Shown here piece after piece: positions 40,546-53,438 of a DNA stretch of 64,000 bases (its first letter is position 1; each line of letters opens with the position of its first letter). Source of the stretch: Todiramphus chloris collaris (Eukaryota > Chordata > Aves > Coraciiformes > Alcedinidae); assembly GCA_025345505.1 (NCBI GenBank), contig JANVCC010000020.1, positions 52,005,523 to 52,069,522 of the forward strand, written 5' to 3'. The notes beneath the pieces were generated by a model. It did not search any database. It was given only the letters and a program-made list of their open reading frames with translations, and was not told the DNA's origin. The position numbers were made by a program, and so were the translations under genes.

Positions 40546-43500
40546 GAGCTGAGCGCTTCATGCTCTGCACAGGCTGTGCCGAGAAAGGGTGGAAGGACAG
40601 GTGAAGGAAACACCCTTGAGGTTGCCTTCTCCCGCCCGGCCAAACAGGCCTAGTGCCCTTGGTGTCATGGCTGCTCTGGGAAGAGCCATGAGGCCACCAG
40701 TGGCAGGTTAGCCAGCCTCAGTGGGCCCCAAACCTGGGGCTTATGTAGAAAGCAAGCACATGGGGCATTTCTCTTGGTGAAAGGCTGCAGCAGCAGCAGC
40801 AGCTACTTGTTGATGGCAGTTTCCGCAGCTACCTGCTCCTCCCAGCAATTGGTGATATGTAGTAGCCAGGCCTAGCTTGGTTAACTCCTGCTCTTGTCTG
40901 GGTGGATAATTGCAATATCCTACATGTAGCTGTGAGCAAATGTAAACTTTTGCAACGGCAAGACATACTGCATGGAGTTTTTAATCCTTTTTACAGATGT
41001 AGCCTGTTTTCAGTATCTTTTGCAAGGCCTTTGCTGTTTTCTTTGAGCATATGGGCACGGCTGAAATAATATATTAAGGAGAAAACAGAATTTTCCTGCC
41101 TCAGTAGTAGGCTTCAGTTTCTGGGGTTCGTAGACTTGTATGAAATTTATCTTCTCCGTGTCTTATGATCTGGTGACTGTTTAGTAATAGCGGTCACCCA
41201 CACAGTGTGCCGGGACACCATGCTGTTTGGTAATGAGAGTTCCTGGAGTTCTGTGAAGGCCCCAATTAATCACCATAGTGCCAATTAAAAAGGCCATTAG
41301 AAATACTGTCCGTAGCCATCAATCCTGCATAGGTCTTGTTTCTCAAAGAGATGCATGTGTAATCCACTCAGATTTGCATGCGTACACATACTTCTTTTTC
41401 CAGGCTGATACGACATGGCGAAGTGATTGGTCAAAAGGTATTGGCAACGACAATGAATTTATATACTGTTTTACATCATACTGTAGTTAGATCCTACATT
41501 TATTCTAATCAGTTAAACACTAAATCAGGTTTTGTTTTTGTAAGTGGGACATAGTTCTTCATGTGTGGCACGGTTATACTCAATGTGGCACAGTTATACT
41601 CAAGCTCTAATTGGAGTTGCGCTGCAGTATTATCAGTATATGATTTTAAGGCCAGCATTCATTAAATCCTTCTTGAACAGGGACTTTGTTGTCCCACAGT
41701 TCCTGGTGAGGAACTGTGTGCCGGTTCAGGTCTTCAAGCATTTTTACTTGTTTATCACTTTTCATTTTTAATTCTTTGTTAGATTGCTTAAGAACTAACT
41801 TTAGTTCTTCATATTTCACTTGTTTGAATTGAGACATTTTAATACGCATTGTGTGCCCTGGCATGTGCTGGGGTTTTTTTCCCAAAAGTCCATTTGAAAA
41901 CAGTTGAATCACTTACAAGACCAAGAGTACAGTAGAATGCTGGTTTGTCCATATTAAAACAAAAACAACATCAAAAAGCTCTTTTATATTAGGAAGTAGA
42001 GCTCATGCTTCCTGGGTTTGAACATATTTAAGGGGTTATGTTTTTTTGTTTTTCCTTGAAAAAACATTTGCCCAAGTTGTTCAGTGTCATGGTATGGCAC
42101 TGAAGCCCTTACTGTCTCATGCGCAGCAGAGGTGTTAACATTTTAGAACTGTGTTCTGCAAGAGGAATGGAGCTGGGTGGGATGGATCTGTGGTAAGTGC
42201 AGCACCTTTATCAAGAATCTGGAATTGACCTCAGGATTTTTCTCTGCTGTTAGAAAATACTTTTTGAACCACAGTAACAGCTACATATGTCATCATCCTG
42301 TTATCACAGAAGATAATCTACTTCTGTCTGACTTCAATTGCTTAAGTATCATATTTTTTGCTAAGTGGATGTTTGAAACTGATGATATACCAGTCAGCAT
42401 CAACATGCTGCTCTCTAATGGGATATCAGTTTGGCTTTCCAGTTTACATTTAAATAAATATATAAAATTCCAAACAACCAGTTTACATTAAAAAATAATA
42501 ATCCAAACAAACCGATTTCAATCTGTTTTCCACCCTCCAAATCGCACAAATTACATACAGAGGCTATGCATTAAAAGAAAGTTATTTATAATCACTTGCA
42601 CTTCTGCTTAGTCGTCTTCTTTGTATCTGATCATCATTTGTTTAGTTTTTAATGATGTGATGGTGAAGTCCTAAAGAGTGTTTTGATGGCAGAAGATGAT
42701 ACAGGTCTAGGAATGAGGCTTGTGTTGTCAAGGAGCTCCCTGTCTCACTTTGTTGCCGAAAATCAGGAAGTGGGAGTCTTGTGAAAGAGAGGAGACAAGC
42801 CTGTTAACTTGTCTTGTTGCATGGCCCCTATCATTGTCTCCTCTGTGGAGGACCTGGCATCATTACATCCACCAGACAGCATCTGCTGATGTCCTCATTC
42901 CTAAAGCAAAAAGGCAGAGGCCTAGGCAACTACAGTTCTTACAGCTGCCCCTGACACAAGGGGAGCGACACTCTGAACCCCACAAAATACTAAAAAGTAC
43001 CCAGCACCTACAGGGTGTGAACCTGTCGGCTTTTCACATGGGCACATAAGGATCTTGGAGTCAATTGACCTTCATCTTGCTGTGCCACTGTATCCCAGCT
43101 TTTATCCAGGAATGAGTGGGAATGTTTACAAAGAGCGAATAGCCTGGGTGTATGTTAAGTAGTCACTTGCAAGATGTGGAGCACCATGCAAACTAGAATG
43201 ACACTCAGAATTTTTCAGAGCAAAATCCAGAGCATCACAAGAAAGCTAGAAATGACAATAAATCAAATTATTAACTAGTTTCCTTTCATTCAGTGGGAGC
43301 CCATGTTTGTCATTTATATTGGGACAGAGGGAAGATGTAGCTTGTGAACAAATGTTCAGATTTTAAAAGGGTGAAATTTTAAATAGAGTCTTTGTAATAA
43401 GAAATGAGCATAAGGCTTGCGTCTGTTAAAAGTGCATTTAAAAACGAAGCTTCTTCCTGCCCTTCAACTTAAAATCTTATGATTATCTTAAATCCCCAAA

Positions 43501-46500
43501 TGTGGCTTCATTGTTCATTTCTTTCTTACCAGAATGTAAAATAACAGGAGTTTGAGGTTTTAGTGTATTAAAAAAAAAACCCAAAAAGTAATCCTTTTTC
43601 ATTATAACTTCTGATAGTGTTTTAATTAAAGGTATTAGGAGAACTGTCATGTGCGACACATTTTAAAATTCTTGTACGGTGTGCTAGAAATATCTAGGAA
43701 AGGGATTTTGTACAGAACTTGTTCACTTGCAGTAGGCTGGATTTTGTTATTCCTGACTGTTTATTGCCTGTAGCTTGATTATGTGGTTTTATGTGGATAA
43801 GAGGAAGAATGTCTTGGTGTGTGTTCTTTGTAGTTCATAATCAATTTAACAAATTGAGATTGTTTTCAGTGAAGTTCAGTGTTGTTTCTTCTTACTGAAA
43901 GAAACCTCATTCAAGAAAGCTATATCAAATGTTGACACACAGTTCAAGAAAAGACCCAGAAAATTATTTATGTGGTTTTGTGAGTGGCTTTAATATTTTT
44001 CCTGGGTTTGCTCCATGACCTTTACCCACCTTTCTCCCAAGTAAGCCCTCATAGTATGTTTCAGCCTGTATTTGTATGTGCCACGTTCAGTGATGGATTT
44101 TGAGGATTCACTGCTGTTCTGTTGGAATCATATGGTGTGACCTGCCTGGCTTCCTGAGCTCATGAGTGGCAAGGTGCTACCCTTCTGCAAATTCCATGAA
44201 CTTAAGAGGGTAGGCTGAGAGAACTCTTGGCAAGCATCCCCTGATCTAGTGATTGACATTTTATGTCAGTATTTTTCCTATTGTATTTTTCTCAAAGGCT
44301 TTGCTTTGTGTCACTACCCTGTAAAACCAGGTCTGAAGTATATTATGGCAATGATGGGCAATAATGATGTATGAAACTTAGATTTGTTGTTGAGAGTGAA
44401 TGGGTTTGGGTTTTAACCTCCAACATTTTGAATGAGAAGAAGGTGGAGGAAGGAATTAGGTGGGTTGTCCCCAACAGTTGTAAAGTTTATTTGTATAAAT
44501 TTTGAAAAATATAAGGCTTTAGGGAGATATTTTAAAAGTAGAATGGTGTTTCCTCCCACTCCTTCGTGTCTTGTAAGACAGGAGTGTCACTGCTTTTAAC
44601 AGCTGCTGGTGCAGCTGGCCTGGGTTTCAATGGAAAGATATTGATTGACATTGAAACAAAATGTTAATTTGTTTACATGCCATGTGGTCCCAGTGGAGAT
44701 TTTTAGATCACTAGATGTCTTTAAAAGCCAGTCTTGACCATTGTAAGGAATGTGTGCAATTTTTCTGTTTGTCCGTTGTACTGTTAGCTTCCTCCAGCAG
44801 ATAAAATTCACTTGTAAGGTGCCTTTAAGTAGGTCTTCTTACTTTTTTTGGTTTTAAAGTTAAGCAGGTGTCTACATTCAGCTGAAGTTACCAGATAATA
44901 AGCTCATAAAACCAACTTATTAGGCAAAGCGGGGTTACTGTTCAGAAAGGTAAGTGTCCCCCTGAAATAATAGCATATGATAGCCTCTGGTTGGACAAGA
45001 GGAAGAGTTGTGTGGTTTTGCTGCTGATGTGCTCTTTGTGAGCAGTTAGTAAATAATGTCAGTTAACTTTTTTTCTTCCTTCTTTTCTTCTTTTTGAGTT
45101 GTTTAGCTGACAACTGATTTACCGGCGTTCTGAAAGCAGATGGGAAAATCTGTTCAGGTGCCCCTTTTTTTCTTTTTTAAGTCCTCAGGATCCCACCTAA
45201 TTACAAGGTGTGGAGAGTGCCTGTGGCCTAATTCCTTTTACTCAAACAAATAACATCCATACAGAAATCTGTGTGTTCCTTGCGTGTTTTTCCCAGTTGA
45301 ATGGATCTCAGTTTAGTCAGCAATAACACACTAAATCTAAATTTATATTGCTGTGAACATATGAAAGAAAGCATCAAATCAATTTGTACTTCTTTTCGTC
45401 TCTGCTCTTTACAAACATTGATATACTCATAATGAAAATAGGTCCCAGTGTTGCATCAAAACCAAAATGTTGCCATTTCTTTCTTACTATACAAAAGCAA
45501 AGTATTTAACTTGCTTTTTTTTTTTTAAGTATTTGAAGGTTTATAGAGTCCATGTGAAGAAATTTCTGCCCATTAATGCGTGTGCTTAATGAATGCCTCT
45601 GGTTCTTCTGGGGTTTTTTTGTATGAGGGAAACAATATAATATTAATAGACCTGTGCATATGATTTTTTCTAAAGTGCCTTCAACAGTATTTCCTGAAGT
45701 GTACATGTCCCATGGAGGTTTTGTAATGCCAGCATTTCAGCAGAAAGCCAAAAGTGAAATTTTATAGTGTATATTTTGTTTCTTTCATCTGATTATAACA
45801 TTAAATAACTACATAAAACATAATGCAAATAACAGAATTATTTGAAAAGCTACTACAGAGAAATAATTTTTGTAATTTGTATTCATTGAGGTGTTTTGCT
45901 GAATCTGAAAGGATTTAAAGTGATGCAGTGAGTCAACACATCACTGTACTTAGTTATGTTGTTCTGCTGCACCATCTAATCTATCCAAGAACAGAATATA
46001 TGAACAATTCCTTTTCAAAGTACCCTCAGTTACATGGATTTTGTCTCTCTACCAGAGAGTTTGTCCATGTGTATCCATAGACAGAGGCAGACATCTTCTT
46101 CTCAGACATCTCAGAAGACAACACCGGAGTACCTGTGATTTTTGATTACATGGCCATTGTAATCTCTCAGTTATTAGCAGTTTGGCACCCATCAAGAACA
46201 GTTTGTGCAGCACTTTCAGTCACTGAGTGAACTGAAAGTCTTGGCTTGACAGAAGATTTCAGAGAAGCCCAGAGAGCCCTGTGGGAACTGGTATAAATCC
46301 CAGATAACTGGAAGAAATGACCCCCCTAGGTGTCAGGTGTCCCTATAGCGAATTTAAGCACGCTTTCCAGTTCCTTGTTAATGAGATGAAAATGGAGCCG
46401 CTTCCCTGAGAATGTGGAAGAAAGTGGCCACACGGTGTAATAGCACTTTGTGAGAGAGCTCGGTGAGGGTGCCACAGGAAGCGGGAGAGCACACTGGTGT

Positions 46501-46799
46501 CTGTCACCTTCCTCCCCTTCACAAACGCATGTTAAATGAGGGCTGCTGTGGATAGAGGGGCAGTAAGTGGTGAGAGAAAATAGCTCTCACTGAGTTTATT
46601 CCCTGTATTCTGCGAAACGAAGCATCTGATACTTTATTCCTGGAAAAAACATTATTCCTTTTTTAACTGCCTCATGCGTTTTCTTTGGATACACTGGGCA
46701 AAGTGAACAAGCATAAAATTGAAGGAGGAGCAGAAGAAAGGAGGAGAAAAGGAAAGATAAGTCCTAGAGAGCAAGTTACACAATGCTAGCCCTTAAAGC
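40546..46799. other. Non-coding region
   Basis: No gene is recognised. It contains a five-unit CAG run at 40788-40802 and a 20-base tandem duplication at 41564-41603. The 109-codon frame at 42720-43049 lies in more balanced sequence but has no recognisable domain. The rest is AT-rich, with short poly-A and poly-T runs. Confidence 0.5.
41564..41603. repeat. Tandem duplication, 20 bases x 2
   Basis: TGTGGCACGGTTATACTCAA is followed at once by a copy with a single G-to-A change. It lies in non-coding DNA about 1 kb beyond the CpG island. Confidence 0.94.
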
Positions 46800-47330
46800 C
46801 TAGGAAAAAGCTGTTCGGAATTGCTGAGTACGAAGTAAACATAGCCTGGGTCAGCTTTCCAGCATGATAGCAATAAACACGTGACCAATAATTCAGCCCG
46901 AGAGAAGAGGTGTTCAAGAATACAAATATCATGAATGCCCTGTTCTGCTTATGAACCCAAAATGAGGTACGTAAGCCTGGACTTCACTGACAGCGAGCTG
47001 TCTCTCCTGTCCTCTCATTTGATGAGCATCTGCCATGTGAAAGCGCAGCCTTTCTGATCCCATTAGAGAAGAGAGGCTCTGTCTCTGCAGTCCTTTTTGC
47101 AACCTGCGCGCTCTGTGAACCATGCCGTGCGTGGGGGATTTGTTAAGAGATGCATTGGAACCTAACATCACAGGCAGACTAGTTACGGATGAAACCCCGT
47201 TGACAGAAAGGATTAGCCACAGCCAAGACAAAAAACAAGACGTCATATTTTTAAGGAAGATTGTGGTGCAAAATCTTGATTATTTATCGGGCAAAAAGAT
47301 AGTCAGGGCTTTGTGTTATTAGAGATTCTG
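46800..47330. promoter_or_regulatory. Candidate conserved regulatory block with overlapping ORFs
   Basis: This block is of balanced composition, with several CpG and few simple repeats. It contains a CRE-like GACGTCAT at about 47239, a bicoid-type GGATTAG at about 47210 and an E-box CACGTG at about 46879. Two open frames overlap on opposite strands. One is minus strand, 46929-47246, 105 codons, opening with a hydrophobic signal-like stretch. The other is plus strand, 47122-47322, 66 codons, preceded by a good acceptor (CTGTCTCTGCAG) that ends near 47090. Neither is recognised. I favour a regulatory element; a coding exon on one strand is possible but unsupported. Confidence 0.25.
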
Positions 47331-50229
47331 TACCCTAGGAAACTGGCAGCAAATTCAGCCTGGTGCTGCCAAACTGTACTTCAGAATCTGAGGTTTCATA
47401 TGAAAAAAGGGGGAAAAAGCAAAACAAACAGAAAACCCTCTATACCCTGCAGCTGCAGAGAAAATACTCTGAAACTCGCTGTGACCAGAGTTGTGCTCTT
47501 GTCTTGAGTCAGCAATCAGCTTGAAGCAATACCTTTGAGAAGAGCGAACTGTGCTGGTCATTTCATTGCATGTGAGCTATGAAGCCTGACATGTTTACAC
47601 AGCAGCTAGCTCATTTCTGTGCTTTTTTTTTTTCGCAAAAACCTCAATGTAATGCATGCTGTTGGGGAATGTGTTTTCTTGGGACGGAAGAGAACTAGAA
47701 GGAAGGTTTGTTATTTTTCATGTAAATTAGAATTAATGTTAAAATTCCCTTCTGCTCTTCTCTCCTCATCCACCCCCAAAAAAAGAAAAAGAAAAAAAAA
47801 AAAAAAAAAAGGCAAGCAACTTTTCAAATTGTGGAGAAACAGAGAAACAAGGGATATTTTCTTTGCCCACCGGAAAAAGCTTTAGTCATATCCGGACTCT
47901 TGAAAAAATCAAAACAAAACCCCCTTCTTCCTACTAACTCCTACATTCTCCTTAGTGCCATATGCCCCAGCTTACAATTATCCAGCTTTTAATACATTCC
48001 CCTTCTGCTCTGACAGCTATACAATGTACAACAGTTGCACAGTCAGAAGGCAGATCTGTGAAGCTCAAAGAATAAGGAATTTGGTGACAGTTTAAAACAA
48101 ATGTAGTGAATATGGAAGTAAATAACAGAAGTAAAACTGGATGCTGATGATATTTTTCCATTTCTGTATGCCTCTCTAAACCTCCTGTCTCAAATTTGCC
48201 TACACAGTATTGTGAATTTCCCTTTTAGAGTCAGCTCTATTGAATTTAGATTCAGCAGGCTGAAAAATAGAGGGGATCATGTACCTGGTGCTCCTGATCA
48301 CCCAGAGGAACCTGTTAATCAGTGGAATGGTTGTATGGCTCACATCGTGTTCGAGCATTGGAGCTCAGCATTAGAAAAGCACTGTAATTGCTAATAATTA
48401 GTACTGGGTAAGCCTCACAAGGTTTGCTTAAGAGTCCCCTCATGTCAGATTCATATCCAAAGCATATCTAAAGTATCTAAACCGTTTAAGGATCTGGGAG
48501 GTAATACTTTGTCATTGTGTAAGCAGAAGACCTGTGTATGAAAGGGCAAGGGGATTGTGAGGTAATTACTGGCTCTGCATTTAATTTGAGTCAGTGAAAA
48601 TGCCAGAATGATTGAAGTGTTTATGCTGAAGATCAAAGACTTAGATAGGAATAGGATAATCAAAACCAGGGACATCTTTCTTAAGTTTTTTAATATTTCT
48701 TTGGGAAGAGATAATGGAGGACTGTGAGAGTATGGCAAGGCGAGCGTTGGAAGGAAAACCGGGATCAGAGGTCACACCTGTGTGAAGTGATGGTTTGAAA
48801 ATGACAAGTAAAAATAGAAATATGCTTCACTCGACGGTGATGAATGGGTTTCTTGACCTGAAGAGGAAGCCTAGAAGTGGCTTTGCACTGTAGAGATGGT
48901 AATTTGATAGTGGCAGTTACAGGTGAAAAAGTTTGCCATTAAAAGTATGGTGGAAAAAATGACTGGCCCTAATTATGTGTGGGGACTGATGCCCCCAGGG
49001 CCTGTCAGGATAGCTGTGCTTTTTTGCAGTCACAGCTGTTGCTCTTTCAGTTTGCCACTTTTCCATGCTTTCAGTGTGATTCTCCCATCCCTATTTTTCC
49101 ATCTGTTCCCAGTATGCCTTTTACTTTGTGTTTGTCTATGCTTTGCTTATCTTCAGCGCTGGAGTATTCTGCACCACCCACCTGCATCTTTCCTCTGGCA
49201 CCACAACTGTTCAGCTGCCCTCATAAAGTTGGTAAACTGATGAGCAAGGCTCATAGAGAGTCAGTATCGCTATACCTGGGACTGTACATAGAGTTTCCAG
49301 GACGTGGGAGGTGGGATCAGTCCTATCTTGCTTACACATCTCTTGTATCCCCAAGGGCAGGGAAACATTTGCCAATGGCCTATAACTTTGCCTCTCTGCA
49401 AGCAATAAATACCAAAGAGTCTTGTCAGCTTTCTACATACTAACACAGAAAGTATGTCATAGGCTGCCGGCTGCTTCTTTTCAAACACGAAGCATGGATT
49501 TTGAGGTTAGTACAGGTCTGTTTGCTTAAAAGAGGTCCTGATCAAGATGAATTATGAAAATGTCAATAAATACCACATTTTAAAACTGACTATTAATGTT
49601 AAAGGCAGACCTCCAGGCAAACATTCGCAATAGCCTGAACCACGTTCCTTTATGTACCTTCTTCCCCCATAGTGCTTGGCATGAGAAGCAAAGCAGCCTT
49701 GCAGCCCAGAGGGGAGTTGTTGAAGACCCAAACAGTCTTCACAGACACCGTGTTCATGGGTTTTGTTCCTTTGTGGGGCAGTTTCAGTCATAACTGGCCA
49801 TGAACTCCCTTATGTGCATGCAACATCAATCCATTTGTCAACTAAAAATACCGAGTATACTGCAGTTTAGTATGGTGCGATTAATCATATGTTTGGACAC
49901 CACGATGCCAGGTTTTATTTTGTTTTGAAATGCTGTGTGTGGAAAATTGGAAGAAAGGTAAAAAAGAAATGCCATGGTTAGCATAGTTCTCTTCTTTTGC
50001 AGTTCTTTGTAAAAATGTACCAAAGATTTCTTCTAAAAGAGCTCAGATTAAAATAAATAATCTTTCATATGTCAGGTCAGGGTTTAATTGCTTCCCCACT
50101 CAGTCACTCTGCTACTTGCCAAGTTCCGATCTGTACACTTATCATAACACCAGTTTAGAGATTATCAACTCAAATGACCTATCTGGGGAACACTCACATC
50201 CATAAGTTTCCCCCCTCCCCTTCACTGGA
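47331..50229. other. Non-coding region
   Basis: No gene is recognised. An A-rich run lies at 47777-47811. The 154-codon plus-strand frame at 48979-49443 is the second-longest in the window, but it is rich in Cys, Pro, Phe and Ser from pyrimidine-rich sequence and shows no domain. Confidence 0.5.
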
Positions 50230-51060
50230 CTTGAAGTCTGATCAGTGTTTAGACATTGCTTTGAGATAATGATAATGTGCCTTTTAATTAGCATCAATAT
50301 TTCTAATCTTTTGGGAAACAGTAATGTGCTGCTTTTTTACTCCTTGACTGTTGACAGATGGCCACTTATTAAACATCATTAAATTCTGCTATCAATCATT
50401 TTTGTGCTTTTTAAATAGAATGAAATATATAAAAGGAAAGTTTTTCACACCGAGTTGTGTAGACTTTGATGCAGGGCTGCAACAGCATTTGGCAGGGGCC
50501 TGGGTTTTAAAGATGTTAGGAGTATAATCTCCAAGGCCTTGCTAACTGGTCATTTCAGTCTATATGCCTATGTTAAAGGGAGCTATTGTGTGGAATTAGC
50601 CTGAATGCTTCTGAGACAAAGCCACTATTTAAGCGTTTACAAGCTTGAACTTTTGAGAAGCCTGTGCATAAGCAGAAAACATTTCATGCATTTACACAGG
50701 AATTAATATTGTATGTGAATGCTGTTAAAAAGTGAAGAGGAATTCCTGTATGTTATTTGTTGCAGTGCTTTGTTTGACTTGATGCAATCTTGGCTAGAAC
50801 CTCTAATTTGTTATCTGTGAAACTTTGTTTAATGGATACAGTTATGATCTGAATTGTGTCCTTGCTCATCTTAATAACAGTATTAATTTGCAGGAAGGGA
50901 CAAAAATTATCTTGTGGAGTTATCAAGCAGTGTTTAGGCTTTCTGAATGCTAATTAATTCAGAGCTCAAATGCTGTACCTGCTGTTTAAAAGGCTGGCAG
51001 CTTGTATTCATCACCTGAGTGACAGCTGTTCTGAGCCTTTTTTACTCTTAAAAAGAGGGG
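50230..51060. promoter_or_regulatory. Candidate conserved non-coding enhancer block
   Basis: The sequence is free of simple repeats and dense in developmental factor-type words. These include TTTTAATTAGCATCAAT near 50282, TTGACAGATGGCC near 50351 (TALE and E-box), CTATCAATCA near 50390 (PBX-like), GAATGCTAATTAATTC near 50945 and TCACCTGAGTGACAGCTG near 51011 (E-boxes around a MEIS/TGIF-like TGACAG). No frame of note crosses it. This texture is what deeply conserved vertebrate enhancers look like, but conservation has not been tested. Confidence 0.3.
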
Positions 51061-51191
51061 GGAAGATTAACTCTTTCGATGCTAATGGCTGCTATATCGA
51101 ACTAACAATTGTTATGTTCAAAATTGAAACTTGCGAAATTTTGTCTGTAGCAGATTTGCTGATTTTGACAGTAGATTAGAGAAAGGATTGG

Positions 51192-51243
51192 TGACAGTAT
51201 ATTGTTAAAAGAAATTGCTAAATATTTCTCCAATATACTGTTA
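51192..51243. repeat. Inverted repeat, hairpin-forming
   Basis: ACAGTATATTG (51194-51204) is exactly complementary to CAATATACTGT (51231-51241). The pairing extends outward by a G-T wobble and a T-A pair, and inward by AGAAA against TTTCT after an asymmetric bulge. The whole would fold as a hairpin of about 52 bases. It lacks the long continuous stem of a typical pre-miRNA. Confidence 0.75.
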
Positions 51244-52174
51244 GTTTTCTGGGCAGAAAAAAAAAAGGAGTCTCCAACGTGCAGTGTCAGAACCAGATCC
51301 TCCATGTAAGTTGGAAGAAAAAGAATTAAAATCCTGCTAAGTCAGATTTGAACAATTTATAGTGAGTGTGGAATCAGAAGAACTTTTCTCTTGGAGACAA
51401 ATCCATTTTTTTTAATATTTACTGTCAAATAAAAATATTATTAGCTGCAATTCAATTAAATATTCACTTAAGCCATTGCCAAGAACAGTTTTATATTCTC
51501 TGTGCTGCATTCAAAGGTCACGCTGTTGTTGTCTGCTGAACTCACGTCCTCCACACTAGGAAGCAATGGTAGCATTTGGTAATAAAAAAGAGGACATAAA
51601 GGAATCCAGGTAATTTAATTTAATCTGAGAAAGTACCATCTGGTATAATGCAGGTTGGGGAGGATTATGCATTTTGCCTGAGTGACTGAGGAAGTGAGAT
51701 ATTAATATTGGATTAGATTCTCTTTTTTTCACAGAGGGAGAGGCAGCTTTTATATATATATATATATTTTTATATATATATATGTTAACTCCATCCCTCC
51801 ATTCCCTCCTGCCCCCAATCAAAATATTTTAGTTATGCTGCATTCTCTTGTGGAGGAAACATGAGAGAAATCAAGTCATCTCATTGCTGAACTACTGACA
51901 TCAAACAAAACTCGACAAAATTTTCCAGTTATTATTTTAGGGTATATTCAAGGTGTTGGTTTTTTTTCTCCTTTTCCTACTTTAAAGACTTAGGAAGTCT
52001 GGTATGTGTTTTGCTATATAAGTATTTCAGAAATACGGATGTACAGTAGACATGTCATAATAATTACACAATTTTCATTTGCACTTTGGAGGCCCTGTGT
52101 CTTTAGGGAAACTCAGGGTGGACTTGACTAATGCTGCTGGGCTTTTGATTCTGCTCACATCGGTTTTTCCGCAT
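51244..52174. other. Non-coding region with a TA repeat
   Basis: A TA-rich microsatellite occupies 51748-51783. Nothing else is recognised. Confidence 0.6.
51748..51783. repeat. (TA)n microsatellite
   Basis: Two blocks of TA dinucleotides are joined by a short T run. Confidence 0.95.
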
Positions 52175-52286
52175 TCTGATTCAGTAAATCTCATTAAGCA
52201 CATGTTTAACTTCCAGTATTCACTGAAAGTTCTGTTGACTTCAATAGCAAATTAAGCACATGCTTAAATGTTGTGCAGAGCCTTGG
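52175..52286. repeat. Ancient amniote palindromic repeat (MITE-like)
   Basis: TCTGATTCAGTAAATCTC, TTAAGCACATGTTTAACTT, GTTGACTTCAATAG and ATTAAGCACATGCTTAAATG follow the order of an old palindromic repeat shared by birds, crocodilians and turtles. In that repeat, TTAAGCACATGCTTAA arms flank a centre resembling CATTGACTTCAATGG. Much of the second arm's inner part is missing here. The arms make it look like a non-autonomous DNA transposon. I recall the family by its words and cannot give a database name. Confidence 0.7.
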
Positions 52287-53438
52287 GGAAAGGTGATTAA
52301 ACTAAAGAACAAAGCTATGCTATTAAAATATTTTAACTCATTAAAATCCAGTAGATTTGCTGATACTGAATCACTGAATACTCTGTGTTGAAAGTAAAAC
52401 AATTACCGTATAGTTGGCTGGCTCTCTTGTGCAGCTTGGTACACCAACATCAGTAGATTAGCTGGGTATTTCTTCTGTGATAATACATTTCCTTTTACTT
52501 TTGACCTACTGTTCTATTCTTTCAAAGAACTAGTAATTATAATGAGTGAGTGAAAATATAATGGGAAATAAAAAGATTTCCATGCTTGTTTACAAAGTGT
52601 TCTTGAAAATGAAAATTATTTTAAAGAAATTGTTGTCTTGTTCCACGTTACTTAAAAGTCTTTTCTTTACTACTCAGTAACTTCAGAAGACATTTTTAGT
52701 TTCCACACACAGGGATTTTTTTTTTTTTTAAGCTTTGGCAGTATTGCCTTAGTGTTCTTTGTGTGTGGATGTTTTCTCTGTTAATTTGTTGTGGAGTTTT
52801 ATAGAGTAATTAAAAATCATGCTTTGGAAAGACTGAGATGTACTATTTGAATTAGAGTGTAAGATGCTCTAGTGAGTCCTGCAAGAATTAAGAGAATGCA
52901 CTGCAGTTTGTAGTTCTGTCCTTAGTATGTTGTTTATTAAATCTTCTTAGAATTTTGTGAAATACTTTCTGTAGGGCAGATGTGTTGCTCTCTTACCCAT
53001 GGGGAGAAGGTTATAAAATAACTCTGTAATGATTCAGAAAGCAGAAGATTGCCTAAGTGTTTGGGGCAGGGGATAGAGGACCAGCAGAAAGTTAGAGGGA
53101 AGGTTTTGTGTGTTTTCTCAGTGATTTTTCTTTTTATTTAGTTTACCACAGAAGAAATATTCAGAATGAGACTGGAATATTTTTGGAGGCTGGACATGGC
53201 ATCATTAGCTTTCCCAAGTTCCTGTCCTGGAACAGTTGCTTCATGTTCACAATCATGAGCTCACTGAAATCCTGGAGTGAGTTATTTGGGGCTTGGAGTC
53301 TGTCTGCAGCTTCTCAAAATAAATCTGAGTGATAAAGCTACATGATTTTTGCTACTGTGGTGTTTAAATCTTACAATGATTCAGTCTCGGTGTGCTCACT
53401 GACTCAGATGAAGAAACAATTGAGTCTGCTGATTCGTG
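52287..53438. other. Non-coding region
   Basis: AT-rich sequence with a short poly-T run at about 52718. The 74-codon frame at 53108-53332 is not recognised and ends 107 bases before the U2 pseudogene. Confidence 0.55.

Noticed and set aside
46929-47246. Resemblance of the minus-strand frame to a parathyroid-hormone-like precursor (signal-like start and an AVSE-x-Q word)
   Set aside because: The rest of the hormone consensus is absent, there is no dibasic cleavage site before AVSE, and the match covers only five residues.
48979-49443. 154-codon plus-strand open frame
   Set aside because: It is rich in Cys, Pro, Phe and Ser from pyrimidine-rich DNA, overlaps another open frame, and has no recognisable domain or convincing splice context.
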